From Limnomonas spitsbergensis (Eukaryota > Chlorophyta > Chlorophyceae > Chlamydomonadales), in assembly GCA_037349105.1 (NCBI GenBank), contig JAYJMM010000014.1, forward strand, positions 248,001 to 312,000: DNA of 64,000 bases, written 5' to 3'. The notes under the pieces are model-generated. The model saw only the letters and a program-made list of their open reading frames with translations, was not told the origin of the DNA and did no database searches. Below are positions 9,234 through 18,287 of the stretch, in pieces. The translations under genes and the position numbers were made by a program. Position 1 is the stretch's first letter; every line of letters begins with the position of its first letter.

Positions 9234-10187
9234 ATGAATACCGTTACCATGTCACAGATCGAATTGCAAGATTACGAAGCGTACAAGAACTCCAGGCTGG
9301 TTTCCATTACCATGTCACCGAGCGAAAAGATACAGTATGATGCGTTTAAGTTAGAGGTCTCGCGATCTGCGGTCTCGGGATCTGAGGTCTCAGGATCTGC
9401 GGTCTCGGGATCTGAGGTCTCAGGATCTGCGGTTCATGTGCCCCCTGTCACGCCTCCTCCTGTCCAACGACCTGTGGCGCTCCCTGTTACGGCGTCTCCT
9501 GTTACGGCGTCTCCTGTTACGGAGTCTACTGTTACGGCGTCTCCTGTTACGGAGTCTCCTGACGTGTTTCAAGATTGCGACCCCGTAACCGTTGATGACA
9601 AAGATGTCATATACAAACAAGTGTTCGGAGACGACAGAATCGATGATGTCAAGCCGTTCGGGCTAGGGGCCATAGGGCTCTACACGAACGGGAAATTCAA
9701 GGGGAAAAACGAGGTGGACTGGAAGGGATCTGACCTGAAGAAGGCCATCGCGGTCACTACCAGCTTGCACGATTCAACGAGGCTGCTCATGGCGCAGATT
9801 GGGGTCAATACCGACTCCAAAGCAACTGGATCAGCAGCATGGAAGGGAACTGGTGTGTGCAAGGTCGACGATTCGATTCCGTTCATTCGATTCGCCCATC
9901 ACATGCACATGTCGACACTCCCTGAATACGTGGCCTTTATCATCACGACAAAAGTGCTCACCTTCTCGAGGGACACCGACCGAATCCTCAAGTATGAGGG
10001 AAAAGTGTTACCAAACACCGTGGACACGTGCTGCACACTGTACAGTGACTCGATGGACAAGTGTGGGGGCAGAAACAAGCCCATCCAGAAAGCCGAGTTT
10101 GCTGCTGCTGGTGGACACCTGTCAATCGCCCTGAAGCTGGCGTTGCATCTCAAGGATGTGATCGACGCAGCGTATGCTGCCCAGTGA
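9234..10187 (+). CDS. hypothetical protein with repeat linker
   Basis: The protein has 317 residues from ATG 9234; the frame extends four codons upstream only through a TTG. A polar N-terminus (1-45) is followed by a repeat linker: SGSEVSGSAV units (about 50-70), then PVTASPVTESTVT-type units (about 85-115). A globular C-terminal domain of about 190 residues follows, with conserved-looking Cys and Trp (GTGVCKVDDSIPFIRFAHH, TCCTLYSDSMDKCGG). I do not recognise the domain. Two decayed copies of its 3' end lie just upstream, so it belongs to a locally duplicated family. No membrane segment was seen. Confidence 0.6.
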   Translation: MNTVTMSQIELQDYEAYKNSRLVSITMSPSEKIQYDAFKLEVSRSAVSGSEVSGSAVSGSEVSGSAVHVPPVTPPPVQRPVALPVTASPVTASPVTESTVTASPVTESPDVFQDCDPVTVDDKDVIYKQVFGDDRIDDVKPFGLGAIGLYTNGKFKGKNEVDWKGSDLKKAIAVTTSLHDSTRLLMAQIGVNTDSKATGSAAWKGTGVCKVDDSIPFIRFAHHMHMSTLPEYVAFIITTKVLTFSRDTDRILKYEGKVLPNTVDTCCTLYSDSMDKCGGRNKPIQKAEFAAAGGHLSIALKLALHLKDVIDAAYAAQ

Positions 10188-10399
10188 TGATGAATACCGC
10201 GTCGAGACCTCTGCCAAGCAGCATGATGACCATCTGTCTCTGGCCACTACCGTCCGCAGCGATCAGCGCCTGCCCGCCACCACAGTTCGCGGCGAGAGGT
10301 GCGTTGTCCAGTCGAGCACCCGCGGAGTATTCGGGATGATTGATTCTCGTCACTATTTTTTGAACACACGATGCAATACACACACAATGCGACTGACGC

Positions 10400-10430
10400 A
10401 TCTGGGACATCCCAGCGTCGACCTCTAGTT
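10400..10430. mobile_element. short transposon-end remnant
   Basis: CTGGGACATCCCAGCGTCGACCTCT matches the inner left end of the dispersed Tc1/mariner-like family (CTGGGACATCCCCACGTCGACCTCT) with only two differences. The rest of the 10188-10560 intergenic stretch shows no gene. Confidence 0.55.
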
Positions 10431-10560
10431 TTTTGTGTCTATGCGTCGTTTACGGCTTATTAAACGCGACTTACACTGTTTCTCTAAAGTGACAACCGAT
10501 ATGTGAGGCAGGATCACCGTTGCGATCCATGTTATCCGGCGGGCCATCGAAACAATTGTA

Positions 10561-11109
10561 TCAGAAAGGTCTCGGCTGCAGCGACCGCTCTCCCTTGGTC
10601 GTCGCGAGCTCGCCGTGCTCCATCGGCGTCGGCAGCGTCGCGACGTCCTCGCGGAATCGAACGTACTGCTTCACCTCTGAAAATATGCGCGGCACGCACC
10701 ACGCAAGCACGCGTGCGTTCAGCTCCTTGACCTGTGCAAGCGTGTTGGTGCTGTCGTCGTTGCGTCCGTACTGTAACAACATCGAACGCATGACGAGCGC
10801 GAGCTCTGTCTCGGATTGACGCCCGATCACGTGACGCCCGTCGCTCACGACGAAGACGCGGTACCTGATCGCGTCTTGGAGCGCGGAAACGTTGGCGTCG
10901 GAAAGGAACACTGCGTTCGCTTGGCTCCCCTCGCCCTTTTCTAGCACGTGGTTCAGCGTGTCGGCAGCAAAGCCGTTCCCGCGCCCGGGCTGTTCCGAGA
11001 AAAGCTGGAACGCCGCAGGTGCACCGGCGCCGGTGCCCACGCCCGCGACGCGACCCGCTCCGCTGCCCTGGAACGGGTCTCGGTCCGCTCCCGCGAAGAT
11101 GTCGTCCAT
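10561..11109 (-). CDS. conserved NCLDV virion-type protein (minor capsid-like)
   Basis: The protein has 182 residues from ATG at 11109. Upstream in-frame codons run into a GT-rich microsatellite and are not credible. The C-terminal half carries the pattern I associate with a conserved NCLDV structural protein: SETELALVMRSMLLQYGRN, then LNARVLAWCVPRIFSEVKQY, then an acidic residue plus LPTPMEHG, and an end of SLQPRPF. The N-terminal half is Gly/Ala-rich and flexible. No catalytic motif is present. I infer a minor capsid or capsid-associated role. The family recognition is from memory of its pattern and should be confirmed by profile search. Confidence 0.55.
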   Translation of the reverse strand: MDDIFAGADRDPFQGSGAGRVAGVGTGAGAPAAFQLFSEQPGRGNGFAADTLNHVLEKGEGSQANAVFLSDANVSALQDAIRYRVFVVSDGRHVIGRQSETELALVMRSMLLQYGRNDDSTNTLAQVKELNARVLAWCVPRIFSEVKQYVRFREDVATLPTPMEHGELATTKGERSLQPRPF

Positions 11110-11164
11110 GATGTTGTTGTTGTCTTGTTCAGCTGTCAATGGCAACGCATGTTTTTTGCATGCA

Positions 11165-11335
11165 TGAATGCGTGCGTGTGTTTGCGTGTGCGTGCGTGTG
11201 TGTGCGTGTGTTTGCGTGTGTGTGTGCGTGTGTGTTTGCGTGTGTTTGCGTGTGTGTGTGCGTGTGTGTTTGCGTGTGCGTGCGTGTGTTTGCGTGTGTG
11301 CGGTGTGTGCGGTGTGTGCGGTGTGTGCGGTGTTT
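11165..11335. repeat. GT/GC-rich microsatellite
   Basis: This is a run of (GTGC)(GTGT)(GTTT)-type units just upstream of the virion-type gene on its leader side, ending in four GTGTGCG units. All frames across it are Cys/Val or His/Thr repeats and are rejected as genes. Confidence 0.9.
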
Positions 11336-11394
11336 TTTCTCAGGTCAAGGAACTCGAACACGTCACAATGCCATGGTTAGCAACAAGGCCTAGT

Positions 11395-11691
11395 TTATTG
11401 CACGATCCAAAATCCGCGATACAATGATTGGTTGTTCGATTCCAATGACGCAATATCCTCCATGAGCTTCCATGTCACAATCGATACAACACTACTTTCG
11501 GTAGCATGATAGCAATCAAGACGTTGAATTTCAGTGTGGATATCACATGCGGCGATAGCGCGCATAATGTCTTGAGTAACGTAGTTTTCCAACACGTTAT
11601 GCATGCTAGGACGCATGACGTCCACCCGATCGACAATGCACGGGGGGATAATCAGAGATTGATCGATAAATTCTAAGGAAGACCGCACCAT
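11395..11691 (-). CDS. small hypothetical protein
   Basis: The protein has 98 residues with an ATG start, no low complexity and balanced composition, including an amphipathic middle (VLENYVTQDIMRAIAACDIH). The base composition is more AT-rich than the neighbours. I recognise no family. It lies between the microsatellite and a transposon remnant, so recent arrival or decay is possible. Confidence 0.4.
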   Translation of the reverse strand: MVRSSLEFIDQSLIIPPCIVDRVDVMRPSMHNVLENYVTQDIMRAIAACDIHTEIQRLDCYHATESSVVSIVTWKLMEDIASLESNNQSLYRGFWIVQ

Positions 11692-11822
11692 GAAAGTTTA
11701 TCACAACCCCTGCTGACTGGCCGTGGAAGTACGCTCACGATGGCGGCACTCTAAGGGCATGCAGAGGTGTGCCGAGTGCTCGTGACGGCCGGCTCGCCGC
11801 CCCTGCTGACTGCCCACGAATA

Positions 11823-11956
11823 CAATGATTGTTTTTATCCAGGGACATCCCAGCGTAGACCTTTTGACGCAGACTTTTCCTGATTGTTCGGATGTTTGTT
11901 GAATTGCCGCAGGTCTTGTGTACCCCTTCATGCGTCCACGTCTCGGTCCCACGTTT
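11823..11956 (-). mobile_element. Tc1/mariner-Fanzor remnant
   Basis: After TA at 11821 the sequence CAATGATTGTTTTTATCCAGGGACATCCC is the family's left end, followed by the conserved internal word GTAGACCTTTTGACGCAGAC. The remnant then jumps to the segment that in complete copies encodes the Fanzor C-terminus region (GTACCCCTTCATGCGTCCACGTCTCGGTCCCACG), so most of the gene has been deleted. It now forms the upstream region of the next gene. Confidence 0.65.
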
Positions 11957-11972
11957 GAAAAAATCATGCAAG

Positions 11973-14078
11973 ATGGCAGACGTGTGCACTGACGTTGTGT
12001 GCATGGGGGATGCATCATCATCGGCCCGGTCAGGCGTCTGGGAGGGGTTTGATTTCAGTTACTATGGCGGCCTCCTCAACGCGAATACACATGAACATGC
12101 ACATGCCTCGAGCGCCCAGCTGTTGATCCATCTCGTGCGGGAAGCCCTGATGGCGAATCTCGGCATCGTCGGCACCACCCTGACCATCGGGCATGAAAAC
12201 GAGCTCTTACTGGACGGGGCCGTGCTGCTGCCCGAGTCGGTGGCGCTCGCGGCCGGAGAACTGTTGGACGCCGCGCCTCGCACGGGCGCGGCCTACGGCC
12301 GCCGCGACCACCTCGCAGCCTCGCTCGTACAGTACCTGCTCGCGCTGTCCGCCTCGTGCCCGTGGACGGACGAGCCCGCCCCAGAAGACATAAATAAGTG
12401 CGTCCGGGAAAGCGCGGAGGAGGCGGCGAGGCACATCCGGCTCGCGCTTCCGACCCCCGCCCACACGAATCCTGCCTGGGTTGCCACGTCGACGGGTGCG
12501 ATGGATGCGTTGGGAGCGCGCATGGGGTGGTCGACGAGCGACGGTGGCGGCAGCGGTCCGTTCGTCCTCTCGAGGGAGGCAGGCGAATTGAGATACGTCG
12601 ACGCTGCTGGCCCGCCCTTGATCATCCACCCTTCGCAGTACCCCGAACGCCTGGCCGGCATGGTCGTGCGCGTGTTTGTGTTCTACGCACTCGCGTACAA
12701 GCTGCAGCAGCAGGAACTGCAGCGACAACAGCCGGCGGCGCGTGGTGGGGTGATGCTGAGTGCCGCGGGTGCGGAGTGGGTGCTTCTCGGATTCCGGCGG
12801 CAAACGGGGAACGTGTACCCCATGGGCACGCTGTCAACGCCGGCGGCGTCCGAAACCGCCGTTTCCGGGCTTCCTCCCCCCCCTCCCACATTGATCGTCA
12901 CCGCATTGCTGCTGCCGAGGCCGGTCGAGGTGTTGGCAGAATCAAAAACACGCGCGCACCCCATCGTCTCGATCAAAGAGACTGTCGAGGCAGCAGTCGA
13001 GACAAGGGCAAGGGTCGAGGCGAGGGCGACTGCGCTAAATCACGATTCGACGGCAACACCCGCACCCCCTCCAAAACCCGCACCCCCTCCCAAACCCGCA
13101 CCCCCTCCAAAACCCGCACCCCCTCCAAAACCCGCACCCCCTCCGAAACCCGCACCCCCTCCGAAACCCGCACCCCCTCCAAAACCCGCATCCGCACCAC
13201 CCACACCCACACCCGCAGTACCTCTAAAACCCGCATCCGCACCACCCACACCCACACCCGCAGTACCTCTAAAACCCGCACCTACACCTGCACCTGAACC
13301 CGCACCTACACCTGCACCTGAACCCGCACCTACACCTGCACCTGAACCCGCACCTACACCTGCACCTGAACCCGCACCTGAACCCGCACCTACACCTGCA
13401 CCTGAACCTGCACACGAACCCGAACCCGCATCCGCATCCGAAATTACAATTGCACCGCCTCCGCCTCCGTCTCCTGACAAGACCTATATGGTCACTTACA
13501 CAAAAAAACAAACAAAAGGACCCAAAGGAACAACCAACCTCGATTTTCGAAGCTCTCAATCGTTGTTATTAGTGTTCGGCATGAGAGCGTCAATTGATGT
13601 CATCATGTTTGAGATCGAGGAAGGGCGATGGTTCGTTTTTAAGACCGCATGTACTATTACCCCAGACTTCAGAACATCTACTAATATAAAGATCACGCTG
13701 ACATTAAGAGACGATGACGACACTCTTCCAGTGTCCCTAATAATAAAATCACACGATATCGATAACGCATGCACATGGCGGAAGGACGAAATGGGCTCGG
13801 CCGTAACATCAGTGTACCCGTTGATATGCCGCGCGCAGGGTGCGACTACGAACCAATTCAAGGCCCTTTTAACCAAAGACATGAATATTGACGCTCCTCG
13901 ATCTGTTGCCAACATACGACTGATGGTCGCAAGAGTGACAGAAATGATGACAACCAAATGGGCCAAAAAATATAAAAGTAAAAATAAAGAGCCCGGTACC
14001 AACCTAAACTCGCATGCCATATGCCCGACTCTTGAGGCGCCCGTATCGAAGGTGTCCTGGCCGCGCATTCCTTCGTAG
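11973..14078 (+). CDS. two-domain protein with Pro-rich linker, tandem paralogue 1
   Basis: The protein has 701 residues from ATG 11973; upstream codons lie inside a transposon remnant. It comprises an N-terminal domain (about 1-300), a low-complexity linker and a C-terminal domain (about 510-701). The linker is encoded at about 13060-13460 and consists of PAPPPKP units, then PTPAPEPA units. The N-domain shares a nearly invariant block (YGRRDHLAASLVQYLLALSA) and PPLIIxxxxYPxRLxGMVxRVFVxYAL with the following gene. The C-domain shares a pattern of short hydrophobic strands with FEIxxGxWxVF. The linker keeps frame through hexameric repeats. I do not recognise either domain. The layout resembles a tethered adaptor or structural protein. 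Confidence 0.75.
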   Translation: MADVCTDVVCMGDASSSARSGVWEGFDFSYYGGLLNANTHEHAHASSAQLLIHLVREALMANLGIVGTTLTIGHENELLLDGAVLLPESVALAAGELLDAAPRTGAAYGRRDHLAASLVQYLLALSASCPWTDEPAPEDINKCVRESAEEAARHIRLALPTPAHTNPAWVATSTGAMDALGARMGWSTSDGGGSGPFVLSREAGELRYVDAAGPPLIIHPSQYPERLAGMVVRVFVFYALAYKLQQQELQRQQPAARGGVMLSAAGAEWVLLGFRRQTGNVYPMGTLSTPAASETAVSGLPPPPPTLIVTALLLPRPVEVLAESKTRAHPIVSIKETVEAAVETRARVEARATALNHDSTATPAPPPKPAPPPKPAPPPKPAPPPKPAPPPKPAPPPKPAPPPKPASAPPTPTPAVPLKPASAPPTPTPAVPLKPAPTPAPEPAPTPAPEPAPTPAPEPAPTPAPEPAPEPAPTPAPEPAHEPEPASASEITIAPPPPPSPDKTYMVTYTKKQTKGPKGTTNLDFRSSQSLLLVFGMRASIDVIMFEIEEGRWFVFKTACTITPDFRTSTNIKITLTLRDDDDTLPVSLIIKSHDIDNACTWRKDEMGSAVTSVYPLICRAQGATTNQFKALLTKDMNIDAPRSVANIRLMVARVTEMMTTKWAKKYKSKNKEPGTNLNSHAICPTLEAPVSKVSWPRIPS

Positions 14079-14191
14079 TGTTTATTACGCAGCTTGCAGG
14101 GAACGGATGAGGGGGGGATGGGCGTGGATGTGTTCGTCGGCCTCTGTTTTTACTACTTCGCTAGAGCAGAGAGAGCTAGGGGGTAAAGCAT

Positions 14192-17100
14192 ATGCCAAGG
14201 ATTCCTGCGTCCTATGGAGCCTGGAAATTGAAATTGCGGCAAGATTCCGGCGTGTTCGATACAGACGAACTCTGCGCTCGATACCTGGTCGACACAGCGT
14301 GCGCCGTCCTCCAAACCAACCCGATGATCGGCGATCCGACGCGTGTGACCGTGACCGAAGGCGCACTTGTGTTGGACGCCACCCTCGTCCTGATACCTCG
14401 ATCGGTGGCCCACGCCGCCGGCAAGATGATGCAGGCCGCGCCGATGGGCGGCGTCCGTTACGGCCGCCGCGACCACCTCGCTGCCTCGCTCGTTCAGTAC
14501 CTGCTCGCGTTGTCCGCGTCATGCCCCTGGACTGACCACCCGGCAACGGCACCGGTTGAGATGGCTAAATGCGCACTAACAAGCGAGCAGGAGGCAGTGT
14601 ACCACATCAGAACCGCTCAGCAAACGGAAGTTGGCGATGATTCTCCTCTTACAGGTGATGCGGCTTTGGGTTCGATGACTCGTTTGAGCGAGCGCATGGG
14701 ATGGTCGACGACGACTGACGCCAACAAATCACCTTCTCAGTTCAGCTTCGTGAATAAAGAACTGAGTTTCACTGGCGCCGATGGGCCTCCATTGATCATT
14801 AACGTCGAGCATTACCCCATGCGCTTAGTCGGCATGGTTTCGCGCGTGTTCGTCTACTACGCGCTCGTGTACAAGCTTCAGCAGATAGGGAACCATGGCG
14901 ACGAAAAAAATCTGGACGAGACTCTGGGCCCTAAGGGGGTGAATTGGGTTCTTCTCGGCTTCCGGAAGCGAGGAGACGAAGCAGCGGCAGCGGCAAAACG
15001 CTTACAGGACTTGCATGACATAGAAGAAGCATCAATCCTAATTCAACAACAAAAAGAGGCGGAAAAGAAAAGAAAAGAGCTAGAACGCTTGATGGCAGTG
15101 AAAGCGGAAGCGGCAGCGGAAGCGGCAGCGAAAGCGGCAGCGAAAGCGGCAGAGAAAGCGAAAGAGAAAGCGGAAGAGGCAGAGAGAGCGGCAGCGGCAG
15201 CGAATACAGAAGATGCGACAAATGCTGCGGTAGCGGCTGCGGTAGCGGCAGCGGAAGCGGAAAAGGCAGCGAAAGAGGCAAAGGGACATGCAGCAGAGGC
15301 AGTCTCAGCGGCAGCGAAAGCAGGAGCGGAAGATGCGGAAGCTAATGCGTCAGCAGAAAAGGCAAAGGGACATGCGGTAGCGGCAGAGAATGCGGCAACG
15401 GAAGCGGCAGAGGCAGCGGCAGTGGCAGAGAATGCGGCAGCGATGGCGGCAAGGGCAGCGGAGGCAGCGGCAGTGGCAGAGAAAGCGGCAGCGATGGCGG
15501 CAAAGGCAGCGGAGGCAGCGGCAGTGGAAGCGGCAGCGAAAGCGAAAGCTACAGCGGAAGAACGCTTGAAGGCAGCGAAAGCGGCAGAGGAAGCTGCAGC
15601 GGAAGAACGCTTGATGGCAGCGAAAGCGGCAGCGGCAGCGGCAGCGAAAGCAGCAGAGGAAGCTGCAGCGGAAGAACGCTTGATGGCAGCGAAAGCGGCA
15701 GCGGCAGCGGCAGCGAAAGCAGCAGCGAAAGCGGCAGCGAAAGCGGCAGCGAAAGCGGCAGAGGAAGAACGCTTGAAGGCAGCGAAAGCGGCAGAGGAAG
15801 CAGCAGAGGAAGAACGCTTGAAGGCAGCGAAAGCGGCAGAGGAAGCAGCAGAGGCAGCGAAAGCGGCAGAGGAAGAACGCTTGAAGGCAGCGAAAGCGGC
15901 AGCGAAAGCGGCAGAGGCAGCAAAAGCGGCAGAGGAAGCGGCAGCGACAGCGTCAGAGGCAGATAATGCAAACGATGCGGCAGCGGCAGAGACAGCGGCA
16001 GAGACAGCAGCAGCGGCAGCTGCAGCTGCAGCGGTTGAGGCGGCGGCAGCGGCAAAGGCAGCAGCAGCAGCAGCAGCAAAGGCAAAGGCAAAGGGACATG
16101 AAGCAGAGGCAGCGGCAGCGGCAGCGGGAGCGAAAGATGCGGCAGCGAATGCGGCAGCGGAAAAGGCAAAGGGACATGTGGTAGAGGCAGCGATGGCGGC
16201 AGAGGCAGCGGCAAAGGCAGCGGCAAAGGCAGCGGAAGCGGGGGCGGCAGCGGCAGTGGCAGCGAGGGCGGCAGCGATTGCAGCGGAGCGGAAAAGAGAA
16301 GCGGCAGAGAAAGCAGCAGCAAGGAGTGCAGAGGAAGCACGCTTGGTGGAAGCGGAAGCAAAACGCTTGGAAGCGGAGCGGAAAAGAGAAGCGGCAGTGG
16401 CAGCGAGGGCGGCAGAGACAGCGGCAGAGACAGCAGCAGCGGCAGCTGCAGCTGCAGCGGTTGAGGCGGAAGCGGAAGCGGAAGTAAAAAGAAAACGCTT
16501 GGAAGCGGAAAAAAAAAAAAAAAAAATAGTATTTAATACGGTTGATGGCAACGTACTCTCGACATCGACAACGCCATTACTTGCGTTAGGGATGGTAAAA
16601 TCTATGTCCTCATCCCAATTCGGTCCCATTGCATTCGAGATAACAAAAGGTGAATGGTATGTCTTCCGTTCGACGAGTAATGATTTTTTGTTGAACTCCA
16701 AGGGGGGTACGAAATACATAATACAGGTTTCACGCAATTTAGCAGATGACAATGCGTATACAGATAAAAACAACCCGCCGATCCTATACATAGAAAGGGT
16801 AATTTCTAAGAAAACCGTTGAGAAGAAAACCGGTAAGATAGCTTGCTATCTTCAGCGTGAACCTAAAGACAAATCATTAATCGCATTTACCCGTAAATTA
16901 GATCAACACGGGATTTTCAAGCGTGAAAACGAACCGAGTCCTTTGTTTAGTTTACAGACGTTGCGTGATTTTTTGATGAGGTATAAGCAGATGACCGAGA
17001 AGCGTACACATATATTGCTAGCGTCTAAAAAGCACATGGACCAAAATATCAACACAAGGATAAAACGGGTACAGTTCTTGATGAACGCAAGCACGGAATG

Positions 17101-17311
17101 TCTGGTGTATGACATTATATATGGCGGTACGCAAAAAAACAAGGGTTGTGTACTTTCTAACCGGTTGCAACAACCCCAAAAAAAACGGTACGGTCAGTCG
17201 AAGATCGCATACGCCGCAGCCATGGAGAACTATAGAGGACAAGAGGCAGCCCATCAAGATTATATCAATTCCATGGCCGTCATGGGTATCGATAAGTCCG
17301 ATCTAATGTAA
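14192..17311 (+). CDS. two-domain protein with Ala-rich coiled-coil linker, tandem paralogue 2
   Basis: The protein has 1039 residues. The N-domain (about 1-265) is homologous to the preceding gene, with the same YGRRDHLAASLVQYLL block. From about 270 to 770 the protein is an alanine-rich helix of AAKAAEEERLKAAKAAE type, predicted to be a very long coiled coil or single helix. The last 250 residues form a globular domain (LALGMVKSMSS, FEITKGEWYVFRSTS) matching the C-domain of the first paralogue, followed by a longer Lys-rich tail. A run of Lys codons (AAAAAAAAAA at 16510-16526) precedes that domain. The C-terminal third is distinctly more AT-rich than the linker. Function unknown; the rod-like spacer suggests a structural or tethering role. 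Confidence 0.75.
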   Translation: MPRIPASYGAWKLKLRQDSGVFDTDELCARYLVDTACAVLQTNPMIGDPTRVTVTEGALVLDATLVLIPRSVAHAAGKMMQAAPMGGVRYGRRDHLAASLVQYLLALSASCPWTDHPATAPVEMAKCALTSEQEAVYHIRTAQQTEVGDDSPLTGDAALGSMTRLSERMGWSTTTDANKSPSQFSFVNKELSFTGADGPPLIINVEHYPMRLVGMVSRVFVYYALVYKLQQIGNHGDEKNLDETLGPKGVNWVLLGFRKRGDEAAAAAKRLQDLHDIEEASILIQQQKEAEKKRKELERLMAVKAEAAAEAAAKAAAKAAEKAKEKAEEAERAAAAANTEDATNAAVAAAVAAAEAEKAAKEAKGHAAEAVSAAAKAGAEDAEANASAEKAKGHAVAAENAATEAAEAAAVAENAAAMAARAAEAAAVAEKAAAMAAKAAEAAAVEAAAKAKATAEERLKAAKAAEEAAAEERLMAAKAAAAAAAKAAEEAAAEERLMAAKAAAAAAAKAAAKAAAKAAAKAAEEERLKAAKAAEEAAEEERLKAAKAAEEAAEAAKAAEEERLKAAKAAAKAAEAAKAAEEAAATASEADNANDAAAAETAAETAAAAAAAAAVEAAAAAKAAAAAAAKAKAKGHEAEAAAAAAGAKDAAANAAAEKAKGHVVEAAMAAEAAAKAAAKAAEAGAAAAVAARAAAIAAERKREAAEKAAARSAEEARLVEAEAKRLEAERKREAAVAARAAETAAETAAAAAAAAAVEAEAEAEVKRKRLEAEKKKKKIVFNTVDGNVLSTSTTPLLALGMVKSMSSSQFGPIAFEITKGEWYVFRSTSNDFLLNSKGGTKYIIQVSRNLADDNAYTDKNNPPILYIERVISKKTVEKKTGKIACYLQREPKDKSLIAFTRKLDQHGIFKRENEPSPLFSLQTLRDFLMRYKQMTEKRTHILLASKKHMDQNINTRIKRVQFLMNASTECLVYDIIYGGTQKNKGCVLSNRLQQPQKKRYGQSKIAYAAAMENYRGQEAAHQDYINSMAVMGIDKSDLM

Positions 17312-17364
17312 ATGAATCATATCGGGAAAAATCGAAGGTAGTCGGATGCGCTCTCGAAGGAACC

Positions 17365-17440
17365 AGAAGACATGGTCGGATACGTCGGATGCGTCGGATG
17401 CGTCGGATGCGTTGGATGCGTTGGATGCGTCGGATACCTT
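17365..17440 (+). repeat. GGATGCGTC nonamer repeats
   Basis: Tandem GGATGCGTC/GGATGCGTT units, about eight copies, fill the short space between two convergent genes. A related GGATGCATC array lies within the next gene at about 17566-17622. Confidence 0.85.
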
Positions 17441-17457
17441 AGGGGGGTGGAGGGCGT

Positions 17458-17973
17458 CTAACACCACCCCAAGGCACTCAGCATCCTGGCGGCCTCGGCG
17501 TCGGTGGACCCCTGCTTTGGAGGCGGCAGATTGTCGCCCTCGCAATACCAGACATCGTCAGATGCATCGGATGCATCGGATGCATCGGATGCATCGGATG
17601 CATCGGATGCATCGGATGCCTGGTGTAGCGGGGCCTCCTCCATGCCAGCAAGCCTGGCGAACATCTTCTCGGTGATCGAGTCCATGCTTGTTTGTGTCGA
17701 AACACTGCCACCTTTCTTGCGCCAGGAGAAGTCGATGGATACCATCGTCGATGATGCCGGGCACCGGGACGAGACACTCTCGAGCAGCGGGTGGTCTTGC
17801 TGCCTCCGGTGGCCACCAGCCCACTTCTTGACCACTTCGTTGAAGCGACTGGCCACCTCGTGGGACTGAGCCTCGAATGTCACAGTGTACCTCACATCTG
17901 CCTTCTTGGATACCTTCTTGGTGGCAAGAACCACTCCGTCCAACCTCGTCTGTTGAGCCTCGGTGAATTGCAT
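17458..17973 (-). CDS. hypothetical protein with ASD repeat
   Basis: The protein has 171 residues. The N-terminal 115 residues look globular, with alternating strands and helices and a motif ADVRYTVTFEAQSHEVASRF near residue 26. Seven ASD tripeptides follow, encoded by GGATGCATC nonamers at about 17566-17622, and then a short acidic C-terminus (DDVWYCEGDNLPPPKQ). I recognise no family. The array resembles those in other genes here, so it may be a variable linker. Confidence 0.55.
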   Translation of the reverse strand: MQFTEAQQTRLDGVVLATKKVSKKADVRYTVTFEAQSHEVASRFNEVVKKWAGGHRRQQDHPLLESVSSRCPASSTMVSIDFSWRKKGGSVSTQTSMDSITEKMFARLAGMEEAPLHQASDASDASDASDASDASDASDDVWYCEGDNLPPPKQGSTDAEAARMLSALGWC

Positions 17974-18054
17974 CTCTTAATTGTGTGTGCGTGTGTGTGA
18001 ATTTGAACGAATGCGAGCACGTCTCATTTTTCCTAGGAGTACCCATGGTCCCCT

Positions 18055-18185
18055 ACTTGAGATGTGTATGATGTGTATGATGTGTAGGATGTGTATGATG
18101 TGTAGGATGTGTAGGATGTGTTGGGATGTGTGGGATGGGTGGGATGTGTGGGATGTGTTGGGATGTGTTTGGATGTGTTTGGATG
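18055..18185. repeat. GATGTGT microsatellite
   Basis: Irregular tandem GATGTGTAG/GATGTGTATG/GGGATGTGTT units are non-coding. They lie between divergent genes, immediately upstream of a TATA-like word (GATATAAAGC at 18202) that probably serves the rightward gene. Confidence 0.85.
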
Positions 18186-18287
18186 GCAAAATCATTTAAA
18201 TGATATAAAGCACATACCGACTCCTCTCTCGCATCAGCTCTCCATCGACGAATACATATTCGGATTCATGCGGATTCATGCGGATTC

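Noticed and set aside
11139..11393. Cys/Val repeat frames over the GT-rich tract
   Set aside because: Microsatellite artefact; extends a real gene's frame only by chance.
15043..16791. 582-codon minus-strand frame opposite the Ala-rich gene
   Set aside because: It is the antisense of GCN-rich codons in the Ala-rich linker; repeats keep all frames open. The plus-strand frame has globular ends homologous to its neighbour.
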